Origin: Palsa-360 sp963710315
GTDB taxonomy: Bacteria > Acidobacteriota > Terriglobia > Acidiferrales > UBA7541
Direction of reading: 5' to 3'
NCBI GenBank assembly: GCA_963710315.1
Contig: CAVPZW010000006.1
Coordinates: 620,001 to 684,000, forward strand
Length of the DNA stretch: 64,000 nucleotides
The notes beneath the pieces are model-generated. The model was not told the DNA's origin, ran no database searches, and saw nothing but the letters and a program-made list of their open reading frames with translations. Positions 35,079-43,361 of the stretch are shown in pieces (position 1 is the stretch's first letter; the number at the start of each line of letters is the position of its first letter). Both the position numbers and the translations under genes were made by a program.

Positions 35079-35957
35079 ATGAAGCCACGCGAGTTTGCGA
35101 AACCTTTTCAGGTTGCGGATGGATCGCATTTCCGCATGAAGGATTTCAATTCCGCGGAAACGCTCGGCCTGAGGTCCAAGGAACACGCGCAGACAACGCT
35201 CGCGCGCGGGATTACGCGGCTTGCCGAACTTCAGGAAAAACTTTTCGCCCAGGATCGCTGGGCGATTCTGCTGATTCTGCAGGCCATGGATGCAGCGGGA
35301 AAAGACAGCACCATCAAGCACGTCATGTCCGGAGTGAATCCCCAGGGATGCGACGTTCATTCGTTCAAGACTCCTTCGGCCGAGGAGTTGCAGCACGATT
35401 TCCTGTGGCGAACGTCACGCGCTCTGCCGGAGCGAGGGAAGATCGGCATTTTCAACCGCTCCTATTATGAGGAAGTCCTGGCCGTCCGCGTGCATCCGGA
35501 ATTGCTCGCACAAAAGAAAATTCCCGCGAATCTGGTGACCGACAATATTTGGGAGAAACGCTTTGAAGACATCAACGCCTTCGAACGCTATCTCACGGGA
35601 AACGGCATCGTGGTGCTGAAATTTTTTCTCCACCTGTCCAAGCAGGAACAAAAGAGGCGGTTTCTCAAGAGGCTGGAGCAGCCGGAGAAAAACTGGAAAT
35701 TTTCAATGAGCGACGTTTTGGAGCGGCAGCATTGGGACAAGTACATGCGTGCATACGAGGAGATGATCCGAAATACGAGCACGAAACACGCGCCCTGGTA
35801 CGTGGTCCCCGCCGATCACAAATGGTTCGCGCGCCTGGTTGTGGCGGAAGCCACCATTGACGCGATGGAGAGTCTGGACCTTTCCTTCCCTAAGATGGAC
35901 GCGCAGAGACGCAAGGAACTGAAGGCCGCACGGTCCGCACTCGAACATCAAAAATGA
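35079..35957 (+). CDS. ppk2: Polyphosphate kinase 2 family protein
   Basis: The 292-residue protein has the PPK2 Walker A LQAMDAAGKDSTIKHVMSG near residue 70. It also has FLWRTSRALPERGKIGIFNRSYYEEVL and the lid region LHLSKQEQKRRFLKRLEQPE. It transfers phosphate between polyphosphate and nucleotides in the cytoplasm; length and the single domain suggest the class that phosphorylates nucleoside di- or monophosphates. GAGG is 6 bases upstream of the ATG. Nucleotide preference cannot be read from the sequence. Confidence 0.9.
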   Translation: MKPREFAKPFQVADGSHFRMKDFNSAETLGLRSKEHAQTTLARGITRLAELQEKLFAQDRWAILLILQAMDAAGKDSTIKHVMSGVNPQGCDVHSFKTPSAEELQHDFLWRTSRALPERGKIGIFNRSYYEEVLAVRVHPELLAQKKIPANLVTDNIWEKRFEDINAFERYLTGNGIVVLKFFLHLSKQEQKRRFLKRLEQPEKNWKFSMSDVLERQHWDKYMRAYEEMIRNTSTKHAPWYVVPADHKWFARLVVAEATIDAMESLDLSFPKMDAQRRKELKAARSALEHQK

Positions 35958-36071
35958 GCGCCGCTGATTCTACGGGAATCCACGAATCGGTTTGCGTGAC
36001 AATTTGTTTACAATACGTTTTGCGGACCCCGCACAACTCCGCATTTCCCGTAGGCATCTGATGGCCTAATT

Positions 36072-36179
36072 GTGACAAAACGTATTGAGGTCATGGTCGT
36101 CGGAGCGGGGCCTGCGGGGATCGTTACGGCAATCGACATTCGCGCCAGGGGCTGCCTGCAATCCGGCGAAAATCCTTAA
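36072..36179 (+). pseudogene. N-terminal remnant of an FAD-dependent oxidoreductase
   Basis: From GTG 36072 the frame encodes VTKRIEVMVVGAGPAGIVTA, then IDIRARG, and stops at TAA 36177. VVGAGPAGIVTAIDIRARG is a textbook FAD/NAD-binding beta-alpha-beta motif (GxGxxG). Only 35 codons remain of a protein that is normally 350 or more residues. The sequence after ARG does not resemble the family, so the rest was deleted. The stop lies 2 bases from the glk stop on the other strand, which suggests the deletion joined the two. Confidence 0.72.
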
Positions 36180-36180
36180 C

Positions 36181-37182
36181 TTAAGCGGATCGAATCCCTG
36201 CCGCCCGGACGGCCTGAGACATCGCGCCGATCAGCGGCGCTTCTTCGTTCAACACCATGTAGATTGGAATTTGCGACAGGAGTTCCGCGAATTTTTCCTT
36301 CTCGCAAAACGCTTTAAAAAACGAGCCGTCTTCCATCTTCTTGCGTATTTTCACGGCAATTCCGCCGGCCACCCACACTCCGCCGCGCGCGAGAACCTTC
36401 AGCGCAAGATTGCCCGCCTCCGCGCCGTACATGCTCACCCACAGATCGAGCGTGCGCACGCACACCGGACACTGCCCGGCAAGCGCCAGGTGCGTAATTT
36501 CGGGCGCTGCATCCGCTTCCGGCCCTTGGAAGGAAGGATGCACAACCGCCGGGTCCAGAAAAGTGTGGATGGTTCGAAAGCCGCGCCCCGAAAGAATCAG
36601 CTCCACACTGACAAATTCCTCGCGCTTTTTCATGTAGCGCAACAATTCAATCTCTTGTTCCGTGCGCGGCGCAAAATCCGCGTGCCCGCCTTCGGAACCC
36701 GCGACTGCGTAACGATTGCCATCCCAGAACAGAATGGCTTCGCCCAGGCCCGTGCCCGCGGCGATCAATGCCTGCGTGGATAGCGGCGATGGCACGCCGC
36801 GATTGAGAGTGGAAATCTCGGACGGCGCGAGGTGCGGCAAACTGTAAGCGGTGGCTTCCAGATCGTTCAGCAGCACAACGTGCCGGGTTGCGAGCTGCGC
36901 GGATAGCTCGGAGGCATCCACAATCCATGGCAAGTTGGTGGCTTTGACGCGGCGATCGATGACCGGTCCAGCCACGCCGAAGCCCGCAGCCTCAATCGCG
37001 CGGGCGCCGGCCTCTTTTATTTCGGCGCGGCAATCCAGGAGAAATTTCGAAATCATTTCATTAAAGGCAGGAAATGCGCGGCTTTGGTATCGCTGAGTGA
37101 AAACTATTTGGTGGGATTCGCCGCGGACGTCATACAGCGCCAAATTGCATTTGGTGCCTCCGATGTCCCCGGCCAGAATCAT
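36181..37182 (-). CDS. glk: Glucokinase
   Basis: The 333-residue protein begins MILAGDIGGTKCNLALYDVR, the ATP-binding phosphate-1 motif (DxGGT) of the hexokinase-actin fold in the Glk branch. Also present are EAAGFGVAGPV, NDLEATAYSLP and LIAAGTGLGEAI. It phosphorylates glucose to glucose 6-phosphate in the cytoplasm, feeding the zwf-pgl-gnd enzymes encoded upstream in the same operon. The ATG overlaps the pgl stop as ATGA. The C-terminus GVWVAGGIAVKIR fits the family. Confidence 0.92.
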   Translation of the reverse strand: MILAGDIGGTKCNLALYDVRGESHQIVFTQRYQSRAFPAFNEMISKFLLDCRAEIKEAGARAIEAAGFGVAGPVIDRRVKATNLPWIVDASELSAQLATRHVVLLNDLEATAYSLPHLAPSEISTLNRGVPSPLSTQALIAAGTGLGEAILFWDGNRYAVAGSEGGHADFAPRTEQEIELLRYMKKREEFVSVELILSGRGFRTIHTFLDPAVVHPSFQGPEADAAPEITHLALAGQCPVCVRTLDLWVSMYGAEAGNLALKVLARGGVWVAGGIAVKIRKKMEDGSFFKAFCEKEKFAELLSQIPIYMVLNEEAPLIGAMSQAVRAAGIRSA

Positions 37183-38036
37183 TTACTTTTCCCCGGTTTG
37201 CCGCGCACAACCCCGGCAGGCTTCGCCGGTGGCTCGGATTGTTCCTCGGCGGGCGTCGTGAGCAGAGCGGCGGCGGCTTTATCCACCAGAAAAATTTTTA
37301 GCCCGCGATGCCGAGGCTGCACGAGCTGCGCGGGATACGGAGGATCGGCTTTGCCCTCCAATACAGCACGCAGAATTTGCGCCTTTTCCGAACCCACCAC
37401 CAGGAAGACCACTCGCGATGCCGCGTCGAGCACTGGGAACGTGAGCGTCATGCGGCGCATGTTCAACTTGGTGACGGTCGGAGTGCTGACCCAGCGTGAA
37501 GTTTGGCGCGACACACGGGTGCCGGGAAACAGCGACGCCGTGTGGCCATCGGTGCCCATGCCCAGAAAAATCAGATGGAATCGCGGAAATCCGCGATCGT
37601 CCAGATCGAGATATTTTCGCAGAACTTCTTCGTACTCGTGGGCCGCGCGGCCAATGCTGGCCTTTTCGGCCTCCATGCGGTGCACGTTGCCTTCTGGAAT
37701 AGGAACTCGAATGAGTAATTCGCGCCGCGCCATTCCGTAGTTGCTTTCGGGACTGGTGGGAGGAACCGCGCGCTCATCGCTCCAGAAAATGTGTACCTTG
37801 GCCCAATCCACCTGGCCGCGAAATTCATCGGAGGCCAGAAGTTCGAACATCTGGCGCGGCGTATTTCCACCGGAGAGCGCCACCATGAACTGGCCGTCCT
37901 TAGCGATGGATTGCCAGGCGTAGTCCACGAACAGGCGCGCAGCGGCCCGCGCAACTTCCGCGGGGCTGGAAAACACTTGCACATCCGGGAGAGTTTCCGG
38001 AGTAACGCCCTTACGAATTCCGCCAGTGTCGGCCAT
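37179..38036 (-). CDS. pgl: 6-phosphogluconolactonase
   Basis: The protein of about 285 residues has the DevB/Pgl core: FMVALSGGNTPRQMFELLAS, VHIFWSDERAVPPTSPESNYG and LGMGTDGHTASLFPG with the catalytic His. It hydrolyses 6-phosphoglucono-lactone made by the zwf product. The start at 38036 (MADTGGIRKG) is preceded by GGAGCGCG and overlaps the zwf gene by 26 bases. An open frame to 38117 is longer but lies inside zwf. A basic C-terminal tail (GVVRGKPGKSK) extends beyond the usual end. Confidence 0.92.
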   Translation of the reverse strand: MADTGGIRKGVTPETLPDVQVFSSPAEVARAAARLFVDYAWQSIAKDGQFMVALSGGNTPRQMFELLASDEFRGQVDWAKVHIFWSDERAVPPTSPESNYGMARRELLIRVPIPEGNVHRMEAEKASIGRAAHEYEEVLRKYLDLDDRGFPRFHLIFLGMGTDGHTASLFPGTRVSRQTSRWVSTPTVTKLNMRRMTLTFPVLDAASRVVFLVVGSEKAQILRAVLEGKADPPYPAQLVQPRHRGLKIFLVDKAAAALLTTPAEEQSEPPAKPAGVVRGKPGKSK

Positions 38037-39558
38037 CGCGCTCCAGCAATTCATCGGCTTCGTGTGGGCCCCATGTGCCCGCCGAGTAGTTTGGAAATTT
38101 GGGTTTATTCGATTCAAAATAATCCAGAACGGGATCCACCAGCGCCCATGCCGCTTCCACGCCGTCGGCGCGGTCGAAAAGCGTTGCGTCGCCGCGCATG
38201 CAGTCGTTGATCAGCGTCGCGTACGCGGAGCGCTCGCCCCCGCCGAATTCCGCCTGATAACTAAAATCCATGGTAACGGTTTTCAATTTCATTTCCTGCC
38301 CCGGCAACTTGGCATGAAATGAAATTGAAATTCCTTCGTCGGGCTGCACATTCAGCACCAAAGCGTTCGAAGACAAATCCTGCCCGCGAAATACCAGATG
38401 CGGCGCGCGGCGAAACTGAATGGCAATTTCGGTGACGCGCGAAGGAAGGCGCTTTCCCGTCCGCAAATAGAATGGAACACCCGCCCAGCGCCAGTTGTCG
38501 ATCTGCAAACTTAGCGCGACGAACGTCTCCGTGCCAGAATTTTTTGCCACCCCCGGCTCATTGCGATATCCGGCAAGCAATGAAGAATCGCCGGGCGCGC
38601 TACCTGGGCCATATTGTCCTCGCACAATATCCGTCTTGATGCTTCTGGCGGTGAATGGGCGGATCGATTGCAGAACCTTGATTTTCTCGTTGCGCACGGC
38701 GGTAGCATCAAAGGCAGCCGGGGGCTCCATGGCCACCAGCGAAGTGAGCTGCAGAACATGGCTCTGAATCATGTCGCGCGTTGCCCCCGCGGTTTCGTAG
38801 AAGGCCGCGCGCTGCTCCACGCCTAATGTTTCTCCCGCCGTGATTTGCACATGGTCCACATAATTTCGATTCCACAACGGCTCAAAAATACCGTTGCCGA
38901 AACGCAGCACCATGAGATTTTGCACCGTATCTTTTCCCAGGTAATGATCGATGCGGTACACCTGAGGTTCGTCAAACGCCTTGCGAACCGTCTGATTCAG
39001 CTTTCGCGCAGAGGCCAGATCCCGCCCATAGGGCTTTTCAATGATGATGCGCGTCCAGGATTTTCCATTGGGATGCTTTGCCAGCCCTGCCTTATCCAGC
39101 TGCTCAATGATGATCGGATAGATTTCCGGCGGAGTAGCCAGATAAAAAAGGCGGTTCCCGTTCAGCTTGTGGGCCTTGTCCAACTCCTCCAGGCGTGTCT
39201 TCAATTTCTCGAAAGCTTCCGCGTGGTGATATTCGCCTGAAACGTAGGCGAGAGCATTTGCAAATTCCTTGCACTCTTCTTCCCGCAGCGTGTTCGCGTC
39301 GGCAAATTTCTTTACCGAATCGACAGCCGACTTCTGAAAGGCCTCATCGGTCATGGGCGTGCGCGCAAAACCAATGATGGCAAACCTGCGCGCCAGGCAA
39401 TTCTGCGCGGCCAGGCCATATAGCGCGGGGACCAGTTTCCGCCGCGAAAGATCGCCCGAAGCGCCGAAGATGACGATCGTGCAGGGATCCGCCGGCGTGA
39501 TGGAACTGTGTCTTGCGGGCTCCGGAATTTCAATCACCGTGCTTTTTCCTGAGGTCAT
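38011..39558 (-). CDS. zwf: Glucose-6-phosphate 1-dehydrogenase
   Basis: The protein of about 515 residues has the nucleotide motif TIVIFGASGDLSRRKLVPAL near the N-terminus. The active-site region is YRIDHYLGKDTVQNLMVLRF, with the catalytic His and Lys. IIIEKPYGRDLASA is also conserved. It commits glucose 6-phosphate to the oxidative pentose-phosphate route, producing NADPH. The start at 39558 (MTSGKSTV) is preceded by GAGGG and follows the gnd stop by 10 bases; the upstream frame extension to 39606 would overlap gnd. Confidence 0.95.
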   Translation of the reverse strand: MTSGKSTVIEIPEPARHSSITPADPCTIVIFGASGDLSRRKLVPALYGLAAQNCLARRFAIIGFARTPMTDEAFQKSAVDSVKKFADANTLREEECKEFANALAYVSGEYHHAEAFEKLKTRLEELDKAHKLNGNRLFYLATPPEIYPIIIEQLDKAGLAKHPNGKSWTRIIIEKPYGRDLASARKLNQTVRKAFDEPQVYRIDHYLGKDTVQNLMVLRFGNGIFEPLWNRNYVDHVQITAGETLGVEQRAAFYETAGATRDMIQSHVLQLTSLVAMEPPAAFDATAVRNEKIKVLQSIRPFTARSIKTDIVRGQYGPGSAPGDSSLLAGYRNEPGVAKNSGTETFVALSLQIDNWRWAGVPFYLRTGKRLPSRVTEIAIQFRRAPHLVFRGQDLSSNALVLNVQPDEGISISFHAKLPGQEMKLKTVTMDFSYQAEFGGGERSAYATLINDCMRGDATLFDRADGVEAAWALVDPVLDYFESNKPKFPNYSAGTWGPHEADELLERDGRHWRNS

Positions 39559-39568
39559 GTTCGGGCCC

Positions 39569-40483
39569 TCACTTTTTCGCGGCCGCCTTGATCGCGTGGC
39601 CGCCAAACTGATTGCGCATCGCGGCCAACAGCTTGTCGGAATAGGAATCGGAATCGCGCGAGGTCAGCCGCTGCAACAGCGACAACGTGATTACCGGCGC
39701 GGGCACATCCAGATCGATCGCCTCCGCCACCGTCCAGCGGCCCTCTCCGGAATCCGAAACATAGGGAGCAATTCCGGCCATTTCTGCATTTTCCTTCAGC
39801 GCGATGCTCAGCAAATCCAGCAGCCAGGAGCGCACCACGCTACCCGTCCGCCAGATTTCCGAAATCTGGTGCATATCCAGGGCAAATTCATTTTTCTTTT
39901 TCAAGATCGCGAAGCCCTCGGCATAGGCCTGCATCATTCCGTACTCGATGCCATTGTGAACCATTTTCACGAAGTGGCCCGCCCCGGTTGGCCCGACGCG
40001 GCCCCATCCCTGATCCTTGGCCGGCGCGAGCGTTTCCAGCAGTGGCCGCAAATACTCGACCGCGGCAACGTCGCCGCCCACCATCATCGAATAGCCTTCC
40101 TTCAGGCCCCAAATTCCTCCGCTGGTGCCTACGTCCACAAACTGAAATCCCTGTGCCTTTAGGCTCGCTCCGCGGCGCTGCGTGTCTTTGTAATTGCTAT
40201 TGCCGCCGTCGATTAAAATATCGTCTTTGGAAATGTGAGGGATTAGCGCGGCAATGGTGTCGTCCACCGGCGCTCCGGATGGAACCATGATCCAAATGGC
40301 TCGCCGTTTGCCAAGCTTCCCGGCGAGGCTGGCCAGCGAATCCGCGCCCTCCGCGCCGGCCGCCGTGACGCGCGCAACTGCTCCTGAGTCGCGGTCGTAG
40401 CCCACCAGGCGGTGCCCGCCGCGCACCAGCCGCTCCACCATGTTCGCGCCCATGCGCCCCAGCCCTACCATTCCGAGTTCCAT
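39569..40483 (-). CDS. gnd: 6-phosphogluconate dehydrogenase (decarboxylating), short form
   Basis: The 304-residue protein is the short, NAD-type GND class, clearly shorter than the enterobacterial enzyme of about 470 residues. Motifs are MELGMVGLGRMGANMVERLV (Rossmann GxGxxG), FVDVGTSGGIWGLKEGYSMM and VGPTGAGHFVKMVHNGIEYG with the catalytic Lys and substrate-binding residues. It converts 6-phosphogluconate to ribulose 5-phosphate. It is the first gene of the operon gnd-zwf-pgl-glk, preceded by a strong GGAGG site. Cofactor preference (NAD rather than NADP) is inferred from the class only. Confidence 0.93.
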   Translation of the reverse strand: MELGMVGLGRMGANMVERLVRGGHRLVGYDRDSGAVARVTAAGAEGADSLASLAGKLGKRRAIWIMVPSGAPVDDTIAALIPHISKDDILIDGGNSNYKDTQRRGASLKAQGFQFVDVGTSGGIWGLKEGYSMMVGGDVAAVEYLRPLLETLAPAKDQGWGRVGPTGAGHFVKMVHNGIEYGMMQAYAEGFAILKKKNEFALDMHQISEIWRTGSVVRSWLLDLLSIALKENAEMAGIAPYVSDSGEGRWTVAEAIDLDVPAPVITLSLLQRLTSRDSDSYSDKLLAAMRNQFGGHAIKAAAKK

Positions 40484-40515
40484 ATACGCCTCCGCCTCTA
40501 CGTGTCTTCAATACT

Positions 40516-41127
40516 TTAAATGCTTACGCCGCTCGCGATTAGATCCCGCCTCAATTGCGCCGCGTCCTGGAAATGAATGGTGCGCATGCGCAATTGGCGC
40601 GCGCATTCCAGATTCAGCTCGCGGTCGTCAATGAACAAACATTCGTCGGGGCTGCGCTGCGTCACGGACAGCGCCACCTCGTATATTCTCTCTTCGGGCT
40701 TTCGCACGCCCAGATAGCAGGAACTGAAAAAGGCCTTAAACTCACGCCGCAAATTGAATTGATGAATCCTGCGCTCATTCAGTTCCAGCGGCTCGTTGTT
40801 GATGGTGCCCAGAAGATATTTTCCGCTGGCGGCCACATCGGAAAGCACCGCGCGCGATTCCGGAAATTCCTTCGACTGCGCGAAAATAAAATCCGTGAAT
40901 TCCTCTCGCGTAAAACTTCGCTTGCGATAGAAAATCGTGCGTTGAAGGTAGGTGTCCAGCGTAATGCGCCCCGTTTCAAATGCGGGGCTAGCCAGTTCGT
41001 GCCGGTCCTGAAATTCCTCCCAATCGATTTCAAACTTCTTGGCCGCCGCGGCGCGCGCTTCGCGATCCCATCCGTTGGACAGGATGACGCCACCCACATC
41101 CCAAAATATCGCCGTGACGTCCGACAA
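40516..41127 (-). CDS. HAD-family hydrolase
   Basis: The protein of about 203 residues has HAD motif I in IFWDVGGVIL (nucleophile Asp, with Gly replacing the second Asp), a Thr motif II in LLGTINNEP, the conserved Lys in GVRKPEERIY, and motif IV FIDDRELNL. Gly in place of the second motif I Asp, with WDxGGV, is found in haloacid-dehalogenase-like and alpha-D-glucose-1-phosphatase-like (YihX) groups. The start is placed at TTG 41127 because GAGGGGGG lies just upstream; GTG 41151 is the alternative. It lies 32 bases before gnd on the same strand and may be co-transcribed with the pentose-phosphate genes. Substrate is unknown. Confidence 0.85.
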   Translation of the reverse strand: MSDVTAIFWDVGGVILSNGWDREARAAAAKKFEIDWEEFQDRHELASPAFETGRITLDTYLQRTIFYRKRSFTREEFTDFIFAQSKEFPESRAVLSDVAASGKYLLGTINNEPLELNERRIHQFNLRREFKAFFSSCYLGVRKPEERIYEVALSVTQRSPDECLFIDDRELNLECARQLRMRTIHFQDAAQLRRDLIASGVSI

Positions 41128-41454
41128 CGCGCCCCCCTCAGAGCCGACCACGTAGCCTACTTATTGTAAGCGAAGCATGCAAGGAAACGCTTCACTGTTC
41201 AATCAGCGTGTTTCATTGAGCAGCCTGTACCATAACGAACCTGTTATCAAGCAGGTTGATAGTCGGCATAGGGGGCTCGCCAATTGTCGGAGAAACCTGG
41301 TGAACACGAAAAATGATCCCCGGAGCAGCGGCATATCGCATCAACAAGAGCGCGTTCCCTCCCTTGCCTCGTTCCTTGGCAGTTTGGATTTCCGCCGGTC
41401 TTGCAGTATCGTAGGTAGGCACTAATTACTCGATTTCCTTGATGGAGGATGCAG
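41128..41454. other. Intergenic region
   Basis: About 325 bases separate the divergent HAD and iron-trafficking genes. A short hairpin AACCTG/CAGGTT lies at about 41239-41258. No tRNA, repeat family or coding signal was recognised. Confidence 0.4.
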
Positions 41455-41793
41455 ATGGCGGATGAATCCTGTGGACCGACAAAGCCGGTGGCTCCGAGCA
41501 CGCCTGCCAAGCCCGGCCAGCGCGTGGTCCATTGCGTAAAGTTTGACAAGGATATGCCCGGCCTGGAACGCATCCCCTGGAAGGGCGAACTGGGCAAGCG
41601 CGTTTACGAAAACGTCTCGGCCGATGCCTGGAAACTGTGGATCGAATACTCCAAGATGCTGATGAATGAGTACCGCTTGAACCCGCTGGATCCACAGTCG
41701 CAGAAGATCATGGAAGAGCAGATGGAGCAGTATTTCTTTGGGGAAGGCGCGAAGTTGCCCGAAGGATACGTTGCGCCTAAAGCCAAGGGATAA
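41455..41793 (+). CDS. yggX: Fe(2+)-trafficking / oxidative damage protection protein
   Basis: The 112-residue protein contains an almost complete YggX domain: VVHCVKFDKDMPGLERIPW with the conserved Cys, then GELGKRVYENVSADAWKLW and the C-terminal YRLNPLDPQSQKIMEEQMEQ. The E. coli protein is about 90 residues; here there is a short extra N-terminus (MADESCGPTKPVAPSTPAKP) with one more Cys. YggX limits oxidative damage to Fe-S clusters in the cytoplasm. GGAGG at 41444 supports ATG 41455 rather than 41449. It stands alone between a HAD gene and a repeat. Confidence 0.92.
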   Translation: MADESCGPTKPVAPSTPAKPGQRVVHCVKFDKDMPGLERIPWKGELGKRVYENVSADAWKLWIEYSKMLMNEYRLNPLDPQSQKIMEEQMEQYFFGEGAKLPEGYVAPKAKG

Positions 41794-41809
41794 CGGACGT
41801 TTCCTGCCT

Positions 41810-41887
41810 GTAGGACAGGCTTCAGCCTGTCTTCTTTTGACTTTCTTAACGCTCCACAAAAACCAGACAGGCTGAAGCCTGTCCTAC
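41810..41887. repeat. Intergenic palindrome, GGCTTCAGCC family, supplying a stop codon
   Basis: The arms GTAGGACAGGCTTCAGCCTG and CAGGCTGAAGCCTGTCCTAC are a near-perfect inverted pair. The TAG inside the outer end of the right arm (41886-41884 on the minus strand) is the stop codon of the ATP-grasp gene. Confidence 0.93.
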
Positions 41888-43173
41888 TCCCCCGCGCTCT
41901 GCGCCGCTTCCGTCGCGGGATGCTGCACGGGCAATCGCTCCACAATTTCAAATTTCAGTTGGCCATGCGCCAGGCGCAGCGCGGTTTCCACCTCGGCCGG
42001 CGATTTGGCGTGCGCGAAGAGAAATCCGAGGTAGGACGAACCCTCCGGCCAGGCCGCAATAAAATCATGCAGGCGCGCGGTGATTTGCACATCTTCGATG
42101 CCTGGCGTTGCGCGGGCCTGATCTTCCCCTTCCACCTTTTCAAGAACTCCGGTCTTGGGCACGGGAATCATCAGCACGCCGGAGGCATCGTCTTCCCGTT
42201 CGACTCCCGTTCCTGTCATGCCCAGCGCGTGCCGGACCAGCAACTCTTCCAGCAAGGTGCGCTGAGGTCCGAATCGAAGCGCGCGCGAACACAGGCCGCC
42301 AATCGGCCTCGGCGCGGCTTCCAACACCCACGGCCCCTGGTCATTGATGCGAAACTCCGCGTGCACCGGTCCGTGAGTGAGTCCCAAGGCCTGAACTGTG
42401 CGTTCGGCGCAGTCCAGAAGACGATCGTACATGTCATCCGGCAAGCACGAGGGCGTGACGAAAAGCGTCTCTTCAAAGTACGGGCCTTCCAGCGGGTCCG
42501 GCTTGTCGAACACTCCCAGGATTCGCAATTTTCCATTCGTGAGCAATCCCTCGACGGCCACTTCCCGGCCGGGAATGTAGCGTTCCACCAGCAGCCGGTC
42601 CAGGTCCGGCTCGCGCGTGACTTTCACCTCGGGCGATTCCAGCAGTTGCTTGATGCGCGCAACGGCGGCTTGAAACTCTTCCGCGTTGTTGGCACGAATC
42701 ACGCCCTGGCTGGCCGCCAGCCGCAGCGGCTTGACGACACAGGGAAATTGAACGCGCGGCAGAATTTTTTCCACGCGCTTGTCGAACTTGAAGGAAAAAA
42801 ATCCGGGCACGGGGAGGCCCGCGTCGCGCAGAATTTCGCGTTGGCGCAATTTGCTGCGGCAATTTTCCACGGCTTGCGGAGAATGGTAGGCGAATCCCAG
42901 GGCGCGCGCGGCATGCGCTGCCGTTGTCGTAGGCCGATCGCCGAGGGCGATCAAGCCGTCCACGGGGCGCACCAGCGATTGCTTCACGATGCGCCGCGCC
43001 GAATCCTCTGGATCTTCGAAGCGCACGGCAATCGCGCCGTCGGCCCACGGGTCTTCGAGTTGGTGGCAGCGGTCGCTGGCAAACACGACGTCCACGCCAA
43101 GCGCTTTGGCGGCTTCCGCGAAGCTGCGCGTCTGGTAACCCAATTTACTTGCGAGAATCAGTAGTCTGCTCAT
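41884..43173 (-). CDS. ATP-grasp domain protein
   Basis: The protein of about 429 residues has the ATP-grasp order: an N-terminal preATP-grasp domain (LLILASKLGYQTRSFAEAAK), then FPCVVKPLRLAASQGVIRAN, DRLLVERYIPGREVAVEGLL, and the metal-binding segment HGPVHAEFRINDQGPWVLEA. The C-terminal 90 residues resemble the carboxylase-type end domain. It would join a carboxylate to an amine or thiol in the cytoplasm. The start at 43173 (MSRLLILAS) is preferred to 43239. The adjacent CCAEP-tail radical SAM gene is on the same strand. The stop codon lies inside a palindromic repeat, so the original C-terminus may have been different. Confidence 0.87.
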   Translation of the reverse strand: MSRLLILASKLGYQTRSFAEAAKALGVDVVFASDRCHQLEDPWADGAIAVRFEDPEDSARRIVKQSLVRPVDGLIALGDRPTTTAAHAARALGFAYHSPQAVENCRSKLRQREILRDAGLPVPGFFSFKFDKRVEKILPRVQFPCVVKPLRLAASQGVIRANNAEEFQAAVARIKQLLESPEVKVTREPDLDRLLVERYIPGREVAVEGLLTNGKLRILGVFDKPDPLEGPYFEETLFVTPSCLPDDMYDRLLDCAERTVQALGLTHGPVHAEFRINDQGPWVLEAAPRPIGGLCSRALRFGPQRTLLEELLVRHALGMTGTGVEREDDASGVLMIPVPKTGVLEKVEGEDQARATPGIEDVQITARLHDFIAAWPEGSSYLGFLFAHAKSPAEVETALRLAHGQLKFEIVERLPVQHPATEAAQSAGE

Positions 43174-43232
43174 ATGGTTTTGGTGTTCCGGTTTATTTTC
43201 CAGCTGCCGCGCCGATGATTTGGCCGGCTGCT

Positions 43233-43307
43233 GTAGCACGCCTCTTCAGAGGCGGGGTTTTTCCGCCCCGGCATCATAAATTCCCCGCCTCTAAAGAGGC
43301 GGGCTAC
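43233..43307. repeat. Intergenic palindrome, GCCTCTnnAGAGGCGGG family
   Basis: The arms TGTAGCACGCCTCTTCAGAG and CCTCTAAAGAGGCGGGCTAC face each other around about 35 bases. The sequence differs from the GGCTTCAGCC family but has the same size and design, including the terminal GTAG/CTAC. Confidence 0.87.
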
Positions 43308-43361
43308 AATAAAAACTCCGCTACCACGGATACTCGATACTATTGATCGGCTCGACCATCC

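Noticed and set aside
41920..43164. Open frame of 414 codons antisense to the ATP-grasp gene
   Set aside because: The sense protein has the ATP-grasp motifs in the right order; the antisense frame shows none and lacks a ribosome site.
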